Assembly: GCA_963807735.1 (NCBI GenBank)
Contig: CAWEDI010000052.1
Span: 62,001-126,000 of the forward strand
DNA length: 64,000 bases
Source: Roseiarcus sp963807735
GTDB taxonomy: Bacteria; Pseudomonadota; Alphaproteobacteria; Rhizobiales; Beijerinckiaceae
Direction of reading: 5' to 3'
Shown here: piece by piece, positions 42,714 to 50,122 of the stretch
Layout: each line of letters begins with the position of its first letter
How positions within the stretch are numbered: the stretch's first letter is position 1
The notes under the pieces: generated by a model
What the model was told of the DNA's origin: nothing
Seen by the model: only the letters and a program-made list of their open reading frames with translations
Database searches by the model: none
Program-made: the position numbers and the translations under genes

Positions 42714-42953
42714 ATGGGAATCAAAAAGACGGAGCAGGAATGGGCCGAGGCCGCCGCTCGCCATCTCAAAGCCGAACTGAAGCGGGCCGAAGTCACCTAT
42801 GAGGAACTGGCGGAGCGCCTAAAGGCGCACGGGTTTGAGGAAACCAAAGCGAGCATTGCAAACAAGCTGGCGCGAGCAACGTTGAGCGCCCACTTTTTTC
42901 TCGCTAGCTTGGCCGCTATAGGAAAGGACCGCGTGGCTCTTGAAGAAATTTAG
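42714..42953 (+). CDS. IS1595 passenger: DUF6471 protein
   Basis: A 79-residue protein of the DUF6471 family: WAEAAARHLKAELKRAEVTY, then EELAERLKAHGFEETKASIA and NKLARATLSAHFFLASLAAI. The pattern is that of a small helix-turn-helix (XRE-like) domain, so DNA binding is likely, perhaps at the dyads in the divergent promoter region next to the transposase. It starts 107 bases from the divergent transposase start. Confidence 0.8.
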   Translation: MGIKKTEQEWAEAAARHLKAELKRAEVTYEELAERLKAHGFEETKASIANKLARATLSAHFFLASLAAIGKDRVALEEI

Positions 42954-42964
42954 GGCAAACAAAA

Positions 42965-43978
42965 ATGAATTATGCTGGTATTGTCATAATATTCTCAATA
43001 TGGGCTATCGGGGTTATCTGCATATCAATAATACTTCATGCCTATTTACCAGAGAAGATAGACCCCCAAGAAAATTCCAGAAATGATAGCAGAGCCCCCG
43101 CAGAAAACAGCGAATACAAGAGCAACAATAAAATCTTTACTGCGGTAATGTTTCATCTCGTATGCAAATATAAAACTTATCGGAATAAACATAATTCCGA
43201 GGAAGAAGCAAAATCCTTTAGAGAATGGATAGCTATCGGTATTGGCATTTTTACTTTTGTCGTTTTGACCATCACCTGTGTTGCTATAATAAACCAAGTG
43301 GAAGAAATGAGGAAGGCATACGAGCCGATGAGTGAACAAGCCCGCTACACTAGAGAGGCTTATATTGCGATCCAGCGCCCGTATATCGTCGTCGGCGACG
43401 ACCCGATTATCACGCCCATCCCCGATCCTAAGCTCCCGCAGCCAATGGGTTGGGGAATACGCAGCGTCGCCGTGAACAAGGGTCAAACACCGGCAAATAT
43501 TAGAAGTATCACCTTGTTGGGAGAGGCTAATAAAGACTGCCCGGCTCTTTTCAGTATGTACGCGCCCAAAGACCCCGAGTTGTATTACAGGAGAGAAAGC
43601 CCTGACCAAATCGTCAGAATATTCCCGTCTAAAAGCGTACCGCTCGGCACTGGAAACAGGGCCAACAACAGAGGGGATGGGCTCCCAATACTTAACGGAA
43701 GCGCCGATTGGGACGCAGAAGGATACTCTATTCACTTTCTTTTCGGTTCCATTCACTACACTGACATGTTCGACGGAACGCCTGAACATATCACCAAATT
43801 CTGCTACGTTCTGAAGGGGACAAAGTCCGGAGGCAATTTGACCGTTAAATCTGACGGCTTGTGTCCCTACTGGAATTGTAGTGACGAGGAATGTAAATAC
43901 GATCAAGACCGTTTTCAAAAGCAGATCAAAACCATCGTTGATAGTTTGCCGGCAGAAAAGCGATTTTGCCCTTATTAG
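42965..43978 (+). CDS. IS1595 passenger: two-helix membrane protein of unknown function
   Basis: A 337-residue protein, AT-rich in codon use compared with the host genes. Membrane helices lie at about residues 4-27 and 88-112, separated by a charged cytoplasmic loop; the remaining 220 residues form a soluble domain (AIQRPYIVVGDDPIITPIPD, then WGIRSVAVNKGQTPANIRSI), with several Cys near the end. I recognise no named family. It follows DUF6471 by 11 bases, so the two are likely cotranscribed. Such membrane proteins are frequent cargo on IS1595-type elements; function unknown. Confidence 0.7.
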   Translation: MNYAGIVIIFSIWAIGVICISIILHAYLPEKIDPQENSRNDSRAPAENSEYKSNNKIFTAVMFHLVCKYKTYRNKHNSEEEAKSFREWIAIGIGIFTFVVLTITCVAIINQVEEMRKAYEPMSEQARYTREAYIAIQRPYIVVGDDPIITPIPDPKLPQPMGWGIRSVAVNKGQTPANIRSITLLGEANKDCPALFSMYAPKDPELYYRRESPDQIVRIFPSKSVPLGTGNRANNRGDGLPILNGSADWDAEGYSIHFLFGSIHYTDMFDGTPEHITKFCYVLKGTKSGGNLTVKSDGLCPYWNCSDEECKYDQDRFQKQIKTIVDSLPAEKRFCPY

Positions 43979-44059
43979 CGCGCGGCGCGCTGCGCCGGTC
44001 AAGGCGCGACCTCCTAGCTAGGACTCTCCCGGGTCATGTGGGAAATCCTCGCCTCGGCG

Positions 44060-44085
44060 CTTGTGGCGGCTGCGCCATAATACCG
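44060..44085. repeat. right terminal inverted repeat of the IS1595 element
   Basis: Exact reverse complement of the left end; ends ...CCATAATACCG. Confidence 0.95.
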
Positions 44086-44093
44086 GACTATCC
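44086..44093. repeat. 8-bp target site duplication, right copy
   Basis: GACTATCC, identical to 39998-40005. Confidence 0.95.
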
Positions 44094-44736
44094 GAAAGCC
44101 AAGCTCGACATCAAACTCGTCATCGAGGCCGGCGACGAGGAGACGCTCGACGCCATCATCGCCGAGCGCCTGCCGCCGCGCTACGACGTAATCGTCGTCC
44201 CGCCCGGCAAACCGCGGACCAAGCCGCGCGCGCTCAATGTCGCGCTCGACGTCGCGCGCGGCGACCTGTTGTGCGTCTACGACGCCGAGGACGAGCCGGC
44301 GCCCGATCAATTGCGCCGCGCCGCCGCGCGCTTCGCCGCGGACGCGACGCTCGACGCGTTGCAGGGGCGCCTGACCATCGCGAATTGGCGCGATTGCTGG
44401 CTGAGCTTCATGTTCGCGGTCGAATACGCCTCGCTGTTCGAGCTCATCAATCCCGGCCTGTCGGCGCTCGATCTGCCGGTGGCGCTCGGCGGCACGACCA
44501 ATCATTTCCGTACCGCCGTGTTGCGTCGGGTCGGCGGCTGGGACGCCTGGAACGTCACCGAGGACGCCGATCTCGGCCTCCGCCTCGCCCGCTTTGGCGC
44601 CCGCGTCGGCGCGCTCGATTCCGAGACGGTCGAGGAGGCGCCCAACGAACTCGCCAACTGGTTCCGGCAACGCACGCGCTGGCAGAAGGGTTGGATGCGC
44701 CTTGTCAAGGCGAGGACCATTTCCACGTATTTCAAT
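44094..44736 (+). pseudogene. family 2 glycosyltransferase, 3' part (truncated)
   Basis: This continues the gene begun at 39203. It carries the catalytic core: VYDAEDEPAPDQLRRAAARF (DxD-like), GGTTNHFRTAVLRRVGGWDA (acceptor-site region with W), VTEDADLGLRLARFG (ED) and RQRTRWQKGWMR (Q/RxxRW). These are GT2/BcsA-like motifs. Normal relatives continue with several membrane helices after QKGWM; here the reading changes abruptly near 44705-44720 to unrelated lower-GC sequence and stops at 44814. The 3' end has therefore been lost, apparently when the IS5-type remnant or the island was acquired. Confidence 0.85.
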
Positions 44737-44739
44737 GAT

Positions 44740-45037
44740 TTATGGGACATTTTGTCGCAGAGATCGGTTTGGTCGCAACGTTATCGCAACAGTTTGTATC
44801 CCAGGGAGTTCTGACTCAATTGAACCATCGCGGACGGCAGCGGCGATCGCGAGACCGGCGAGGAAGTTTCGCGCCTTTATCGTATCGTGTCGCGACGGCT
44901 CGAAAATCTTTCAGACGACGATCAGATTCCACTAACGTTCGGGGGCGAAAGCAAAGAGACGTTTGCAATTGGCCTTGTTGGGCATGACAGGCTCGACGCT
45001 GCGCTCTTGGAGAGGTCTCGTAGGCCTTGTCAGCACT
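44740..45037 (-). pseudogene. IS5 family transposase remnant
   Basis: The minus strand encodes pieces of the C-terminal end of an IS5-type transposase in shifted frames: SADKAYE, then SDRRLKDFRAVATRYDKGAK, then NFLAGLAIAAAVRDGS. RLKxFRxxATRYDKxAxNFLA is the characteristic end of these proteins. It lies directly at the break of the glycosyltransferase gene and marks the left border of the accessory region. Confidence 0.7.
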
Positions 45038-45407
45038 AACGCACTGTCCCACGAACGCGGAAGCGAGGAGCGGAAGGGCCGCGTCTCGCAAAAGCCTGAC
45101 AGCGCAATTCATCACTCGGATCGTAAATTGATCAGGGACATTTTCCGCGCGGCCTGGCCGACGGCCGAACCTGGCGATCCTATGCGAACTGATTCATCCG
45201 ACCACGCGTCGGGGATTGATCGGGGGACGGACTTCCGTCGATCCCTATTCGCTGTCGCGCCGACACTAACGATTGCGGGTCAGGCCGGAAATCATGCTTG
45301 GGCAAGCGGGTGCGCTTTCGCCGACCCGCAACTCCTACGTGAGGCTTGAGTACGGTGAACTCAAATGCAACCTTTCCGCCACTACAGTATCGGCACAGGA
45401 GATGCCG
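45038..45407. other. 370-base stretch at the left island border
   Basis: No recognisable gene; plus-strand frames here have no family resemblance. It ends with CACAGGAG, the ribosome site of the next gene. Confidence 0.5.
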
Positions 45408-46334
45408 ATGGCGAAAATGACTCTATCCGCACAAGATAGTACTTATGAAGCAGATTCACAAGTCTCCGCTAAGTCCAAAAGAGCCAACAAGGCGCGCAGG
45501 GCGATCGGAAAGGCCAAGATACAATCGTGTATATTAGACTATCACGGACAAAATTTTGACAACTCACACGCCCATTTCTTGCAGTCTGAGCAGAAATTGG
45601 ATGCACTCTTGCTTCTATTTAAGCCATTAATACCTTGCGCTAAGAGAGACAAAATGATGAAAACGGCGGATGTGGCGATTAACCAAATTGTCGGTGCCCG
45701 AGCCCGAGCGAAACAGGAGGAAGAAGCAGCTGGTAGCGCAGAAAAAGTGGTTTGCGATCTTCTAGATAGCTTGCTTCTGGCGTCTTCGCAGCTGAAAGAG
45801 CTGCAAAAACAAAAAGTTTTGAGTGCAATTGTAGACGACGAATTGAGCAGTTTGTTTGCCGTCTTAGCGAAACAGGGTTCGAATTCTGCAGTAAGCGGAG
45901 TGTACGGAGGACTAGGTCCCCTGCCAATATCGATTCAGCTCGGCGCGGCGCTTCTTCCGCTTATCGCGATTCTCAAGCAGATGGCCGAAGATCTATCTGC
46001 AGCATCCTCAATTCGGTTTCCTTGCGAGTATCAATGCGCGAGCGCTTTGGCATACGCGTGGTTCGAAAACACCGGAAAATACCCTACACTGACGCACAAC
46101 TCCGAAGGCGCAAGGACGTTGTTCCAGAAATTTATGGACACTGCGGTACCGCGGCCACCGATTGGCGACGACGTCCTCCGATGTGTGATTGATGAACTTC
46201 GCGAAACCACAGGTCCCGAAGCCAGATTGATGTCTCGCCGCGGCGAAACTGAATCCATTCCGAGGTTCCGCGAAGAGCGAGAACGGACCGAGCGGCTTAA
46301 CCTCTGGTTTCGGGAATTGCTTGGGGTGCAATAG
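45408..46334 (+). CDS. hypothetical protein, island
   Basis: A 308-residue protein I do not recognise. The N-terminus is basic and polar (residues 1-45). A long helical region (55-150) contains KVVCDLLDSLLLASSQLKEL. A single hydrophobic patch GPLPISIQLGAALLPLIAIL sits near 180, and the C-terminal part ends in charged helices (RERERTERLNLWFRELL). The ATG at 45408 has AGGAG six bases upstream; the ATG at 45402 overlaps that site and is unlikely. Codon use is less GC-biased than in the core genome. It may be a regulatory or structural protein of the integrated element. Confidence 0.6.
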   Translation: MAKMTLSAQDSTYEADSQVSAKSKRANKARRAIGKAKIQSCILDYHGQNFDNSHAHFLQSEQKLDALLLLFKPLIPCAKRDKMMKTADVAINQIVGARARAKQEEEAAGSAEKVVCDLLDSLLLASSQLKELQKQKVLSAIVDDELSSLFAVLAKQGSNSAVSGVYGGLGPLPISIQLGAALLPLIAILKQMAEDLSAASSIRFPCEYQCASALAYAWFENTGKYPTLTHNSEGARTLFQKFMDTAVPRPPIGDDVLRCVIDELRETTGPEARLMSRRGETESIPRFREERERTERLNLWFRELLGVQ

Positions 46335-46397
46335 ACCGCAAAAAACGCCCCCAAAAATCCCTAAGCGCGTTCGTCGGTTTAGTTCAAGACGGTCTCG

Positions 46398-46418
46398 CCA
46401 CCGGCCAGAAAACGGTGG
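46398..46418 (+). promoter_or_regulatory. CCACCG/CGGTGG hairpin before the HTH gene
   Basis: A 6-bp perfect stem with a 9-base loop lies just before the AGGAGA ribosome site of the gene at 46437. It may end the previous transcript or influence translation. Confidence 0.35.
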
Positions 46419-46436
46419 TTTACAAGGAGAGCGTCA

Positions 46437-46628
46437 GTGTCCGGTCGTATACCTTTCAATGAGCGCCTGTGGTGCAAAGTCAAAGAAGCGGTCGAAGTAG
46501 TCGGTGAAGGCCGCACCAAGTTGTACGACAAACTCGCGTCCGGCGAGATCGTCTCCAAGAAAGAGGGGCGGAGCCGCCTCATCTTTGTCCCCTCGCTGCT
46601 GGAGAAATTCGGCCTCAAACCCGAGTAA
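46437..46628 (+). CDS. small helix-turn-helix (excisionase/AlpA-like) protein
   Basis: A 63-residue protein reading LWCKVKEAVEVVGEGRTKLY, then DKLASGEIVSKKEGRSRLIF and VPSLLEKFGL. This is the pattern of helix-turn-helix 17/MerR-like excisionase domains found on phages and integrative elements, where they direct excision or regulate replication. The GTG start at 46437 has AGGAGA at good spacing. It precedes the HUH-type gene by 288 bases on the same strand. Confidence 0.75.
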   Translation: MSGRIPFNERLWCKVKEAVEVVGEGRTKLYDKLASGEIVSKKEGRSRLIFVPSLLEKFGLKPE

Positions 46629-46916
46629 CCGGCCGACAAAACATTCCCTCAATCATAGAGCGCGCCCGACAAGATTCGAAACGCTTGCCGGCGCGCCCAA
46701 CGATATTGGTGAAGCTGCCAGTACCTGTCGACTAACCGCAACACCGCAAACGTGACGGTCACAATCGCTGCGGAAAGCCGAGCGCTTTTCCGCGTGGTCT
46801 GCGGATGCGTTGTCAGGCGACGAACAACAGCGTCTTCGTACGCGCGATCGCCGATCGGCCGGCCGGAATGCCGGTTCGTTCGGTCTCATCTAGCGCATCC
46901 CAATTGAAAGGCTGTC

Positions 46917-47675
46917 GTGAAGCGTCCCCACGCCCGCGGGCGTCCTACCCTCGAATCCGTCGCTGACGCCGAGGCCCAGAATCGAGACCGGGCAGATCAG
47001 TTAGTTGACCTTGTACCCGAGACAGCAATTGCGCTCGAAGCCTCCGAGGCAAGCGCGCCTTGCGGCTTGATCATTTGCGCGCTGAGTTCGCGACGCTTCC
47101 GCTTTTCGAGGATCCGCCAATTCGTTCGCACCGCCAAACGATTTCCCGCGGGGAGAGAGGCGGCAACCATACATCTCGCGACTGCGGACGCGCTTGAGAC
47201 CCTCGATCTAAAGAAAGCTGTCGGTCGATTCCGCACGCGCTTGAAACGATGCGGCTTTGCCGGATCGCTGTTGATCGGCGGTATTGAGGTGGCTTGGCTC
47301 AGCCGCGACCGGAAGTGGATTCTCCACGTGCACGTTATGGCAGTGGGCGTCTCGGCCGAGGCATGGGCTAGGCTAGAAGACAAACTGGCAGACTGCGGTC
47401 GCTCGGATCCCGTGGACCACGAAGAACTGGTGAACCCGGAGCGCTGGCTCTCCTACGCCCTTAAATTCGTCACCTACTACAAGCTCCGCCGGGGCGGGCG
47501 GGAGTCCAAGGTTTCGCTGCCCCCGGACCGGCTCGCCGAGCTGGCGAGCTGGTGGGCCCACTATCAGCACGACGATTTCGTCTTCCTATTTGGCGCGCGG
47601 CGCCGTGGTCGCAAGATCGATGTTGAGCCTAGCGCCATGGCCGCTTTGGCGAATCGAAGTTTGGTGAAGGAGTGA
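46917..47675 (+). CDS. HUH-type replication initiator-like protein
   Basis: A 252-residue protein. WILHVHVMAVG (near residue 138) fits an HUH metal-binding motif (His-hydrophobic-His), and WLSYALKFVTYYKLR (near 180) fits the tyrosine/lysine motif of rolling-circle Rep or relaxase-type nucleases, with several Tyr candidates. An upstream strand (APCGLIICALSSRRFRFSRI) could be motif 1. I infer a nicking/joining replication initiator of an integrated plasmid or phage satellite; this is not a confident family match. The start is GTG at 46917 with AAAGG upstream. It follows an excisionase-like gene and precedes a DUF927 helicase gene. Confidence 0.55.
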   Translation: MKRPHARGRPTLESVADAEAQNRDRADQLVDLVPETAIALEASEASAPCGLIICALSSRRFRFSRIRQFVRTAKRFPAGREAATIHLATADALETLDLKKAVGRFRTRLKRCGFAGSLLIGGIEVAWLSRDRKWILHVHVMAVGVSAEAWARLEDKLADCGRSDPVDHEELVNPERWLSYALKFVTYYKLRRGGRESKVSLPPDRLAELASWWAHYQHDDFVFLFGARRRGRKIDVEPSAMAALANRSLVKE

Positions 47676-47742
47676 CAGACAAGCGCCATCGATGCAGCCC
47701 TCGGTGCACGCCGCTATCGCGTCAGTAAGAACTGAAGGTGTC

Positions 47743-47765
47743 GAATCCTGAAAGTTTCAGGATTC
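47743..47765. promoter_or_regulatory. perfect 23-base palindrome
   Basis: GAATCCTGAAA (47743-47753) and TTTCAGGATTC (47755-47765) are exact mirror arms around one G. The repeat ends five bases before the GTGGAGGTG ribosome site of the next gene, so it could be an operator or an mRNA hairpin controlling translation. Confidence 0.7.
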
Positions 47766-47782
47766 ATTTTGTGGAGGTGAAA

Positions 47783-49069
47783 ATGGAAGAGAACGAGTTG
47801 TCGATTATTTGTTCGGCGGAGACGTCGATCGAAACGAAGGATCGCGGAGGATCGAAAAGCGCGTTCGTTGCTGTATGCGATGAGAGAGAAAAATTCAACG
47901 CTCTTCGCGAACAACACAGCCGAATGTTGGAAGAGCATGCGCGAGCACTCGATCGTTCGCTAGCAGCTCTCTATGCCCTTCTCGCGTTTGTTTACTGGGC
48001 CTGGGGCGAACTACTAGAGAACGATGCGGAGTTCGACCGTCTGCGCGAACACGAGTTTTTTCAATGCTCGCGGCAAAAACCCGACAAGGAGAATTTGTGT
48101 CGACAATTGCTCTATTTTATCGCTGACGCTCAAACGGAAAAAGAGCGGAATCGATGGAGCAAACCTGCGAAGGTGCTGGCGCATTTTCGAACGGAAAAGG
48201 TTTACCACGAAGATGTCGCGCGGCTTCTCAAAGAGCGGAATGGTTTCGTCAAAATCTGCCGCTCCATCTCTGCCGGTGGGGCGGAGTGTGACGGCGTCAA
48301 CGGTGACCTTGATCTGCTCGCCCGTGTGGCAGTCGATCCCGCGGCCGTTGCTAGCCCCGGAACGGCTGCGCGATCGATCGCACTTCGCGTAGGGGCGCCC
48401 GACGCTTCCCAGGTCCCGCTGGAAGAAGAGGAAACGGCACCTGAAAATGGCAACCCCGATATCGAAATAGCGGAGCACCGCGATCCGGACATTGTCGCCG
48501 CAAGTTTGGGCGATAGCGCCGAAGAGCGGTTCGCCCACGTTCGAACTAACCGCCTTCCGGTTTGGCCGGCATCGGTCTCGGAAGCGCGCAAGAAGCATCT
48601 ATTCGTGAAGGCACTTGACGGGAAGATCGCGCGAACTTTGCGCTGCAAGTACGCCGCCGTCTTTGTGAAAATCGGCGCGCTGAACGCTGAAGTCGACTAT
48701 ACTGAAGTTGAGGCGCTGCACATCCGACCGTGGGACGGTACCGTACCGCCCGATATGATTTCGACCCGCCACGGCGAGCACGAGGAAAAGAAGGAGGGCG
48801 GTGTCTCACCTCCAGCTGTCGACGACGAGACGCCGCGCACGGGATCGCCGACCTCGCTCGTCTCTCCGCCAGAACGTGAGCCGACACCTTCGACGATCGC
48901 CGAGCCATCGCGAGAACCGGAGTGGACATTACCTTTGGCAGACGCACTTACACCCGCCGGCGCTATCGGAACTGGTAAACCTCCACCGCCCATCGGTCTG
49001 ACGAAACTCGCTGCCCGAGCACGGCCGCCTGTGGTCGAAATCCTCAAGTCTCGGTCAACTCGGCGATGA
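47783..49069 (+). CDS. hypothetical protein, island (428 residues)
   Basis: An unrecognised soluble protein. Residues about 35-165 are helical with a hydrophobic patch LAALYALLAFVYWAWGELL; residues about 265-330 form a mixed domain (KHLFVKALDGKIARTLRCKY, then AAVFVKIGALNAEVDYTEVE). The last 100 residues are Pro/Glu-rich and probably disordered. The ATG at 47783 has a strong SD (GGAGG); a GTG at 47738 is in frame but lies before the palindrome. Its place between the HUH-type gene and the helicase suggests a replication or maintenance role; inference only. Confidence 0.6.
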   Translation: MEENELSIICSAETSIETKDRGGSKSAFVAVCDEREKFNALREQHSRMLEEHARALDRSLAALYALLAFVYWAWGELLENDAEFDRLREHEFFQCSRQKPDKENLCRQLLYFIADAQTEKERNRWSKPAKVLAHFRTEKVYHEDVARLLKERNGFVKICRSISAGGAECDGVNGDLDLLARVAVDPAAVASPGTAARSIALRVGAPDASQVPLEEEETAPENGNPDIEIAEHRDPDIVAASLGDSAEERFAHVRTNRLPVWPASVSEARKKHLFVKALDGKIARTLRCKYAAVFVKIGALNAEVDYTEVEALHIRPWDGTVPPDMISTRHGEHEEKKEGGVSPPAVDDETPRTGSPTSLVSPPEREPTPSTIAEPSREPEWTLPLADALTPAGAIGTGKPPPPIGLTKLAARARPPVVEILKSRSTRR

Positions 49070-49970
49070 CCAAATCGTCACCGAAAAATCGAAGCCGACG
49101 CGATCCGCGGGCAACTGAGTGGAACCAGCGATGCATTGCGATCGGTCGTCGCACCCGGCGGGCTCTTCGAAAAATTGTGACGTCGGGGAATTCGCCGTCC
49201 TCATGACGGCACGCAACCGTAGGCACTCGATGGCCCGCGCCGTCAACCACGCATTTCCACTCGTTCACGGAGAACGGCTGCATCGGCGTCAACGAGTTCA
49301 GCCTTGGCGCGCGATTGCTCAGCGATGCCTCAGGCCTAGCGCGGTGTCACAGCGGCAAGTCCACCTGCGCCGGCGAGGCGACGCTCACGGGCCCTCCAGG
49401 GGCTCAAGGACGGCTTCGGCGACCCGACACGGCAAAATCCGCCGGTTCGACCGATACCCTGTGCGCCTGATTATGGCCCGCGCAACCGCCCTTCTACGCG
49501 AGACCGCGCTTGCCGTCGGTGACGTTGACGCCTTTATCGAAAGTACCGCCGAAGTGGCCCCTTGTCTGCGCATTCAGACCATTCCTCCCGCAATCGCACG
49601 AAGGCCGCGTCATCAAGTGGAGTTCCGCTTCGTGCGCGGCTGCACAACAATCTATCAGGCGAACAGAAGGCGGCGCTACGCGAGAGACTACTCTTGCCAG
49701 GAGCGCAATCCACTTGCGCCGTGCCAGAACAATTCCGGCCCTTCGCCTACCGCGCCCACCTGGCCTACGTCGCCTACGTCATATTGGGGGTTCAATCTGA
49801 AAACGGAGACGCTCGCCCAACTAACTACAGAGAGCGATTTTGAGTGTTAGCCAAATTCCTATGGTTTCCGGGCACCCAAACTCACCCCGCAATCGCTAGA
49901 ACGCGTTTCCCCCAAAATTCGTGAAGACACCCCACATGACCATCACCCATCATTCTCACGATCCCTCCGC

Positions 49971-50043
49971 CTATTGCCGTAGGCACCGACTATTGCTGTA
50001 GGCAACCCCTACCTGATCAGATGCAATTTCTGTCGTAGGCAGC
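49971..50043 (+). repeat. three iteron-like direct repeats upstream of the DUF927 helicase
   Basis: CTATTGCCGTAGGCACC (49971-49987), CTATTGCTGTAGGCAACC (49990-50007) and TTTCTGTCGTAGGCAGC (50027-50043) share a ...GYNGTAGGCA core. Spacing is irregular (2 and 19 bases), which excludes a CRISPR array. Iterons next to a helicase gene suggest a replication origin or operator. Confidence 0.6.
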
Positions 50044-50046
50044 GGT

Positions 50047-50063
50047 ATTCTCAACGCGAGAAT
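50047..50063. promoter_or_regulatory. ATTCTC/GAGAAT inverted repeat
   Basis: ATTCTC (50047-50052) and GAGAAT (50058-50063) flank AACGC, just downstream of the third iteron and 60 bases before the helicase start. It may be part of the same control or origin region. Confidence 0.45.
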
Positions 50064-50122
50064 GACACGCGCCCCCCATGCAATTGTTAAATGTCGGAAC
50101 GACGAAAAAAAGGAAATCGACT

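Larger units (their letters stand above)
40006..44085. mobile_element. IS1595 family element with passenger genes (4,080 bp)
   Basis: The element is bounded by perfect 26-bp inverted repeats at 40006-40031 and 44060-44085 (beginning CGGTATTATGGCGCAGCCG) and flanked by the 8-bp direct repeat GACTATCC. It encodes a full-length IS1595-type transposase (41623-42606, minus strand) plus several passenger genes on both strands: a 140-residue protein, DUF3892, a tiny ORF with terminator, DUF6471 and a two-helix membrane protein. The right part is visibly lower in GC than the host gene. Perfect ends and target duplication indicate a recent insertion that may still be mobile. Confidence 0.95.
49070..50122. 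other. 1.05-kb stretch with iterons, no intact gene
   Basis: Plus-strand frames around 49467-49843 give protein-like pieces in two frames (RATALLRETALAVGDVDAFI, then VPLRARLHNNLSGEQKAALR), suggesting a decayed gene of unknown family. From 49971 to 50063 lie three iteron-like repeats and a hairpin (listed separately). The rest shows no recognisable content. Confidence 0.5.

Noticed and set aside
44963..45349. 128-codon plus-strand ORF at the island border
   Set aside because: Overlaps the minus-strand IS5-type fragments; no ribosome site or family resemblance.
49119..49850. 243-codon plus-strand ORF
   Set aside because: Composition looks non-coding over most of its length and no ribosome site is present; only short pieces look protein-like, in two frames.
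49971..50043. Three repeats considered as a CRISPR array
   Set aside because: Repeats are imperfect, only 17-18 bases, and spacers are 2 and 19 bases; no cas genes nearby.
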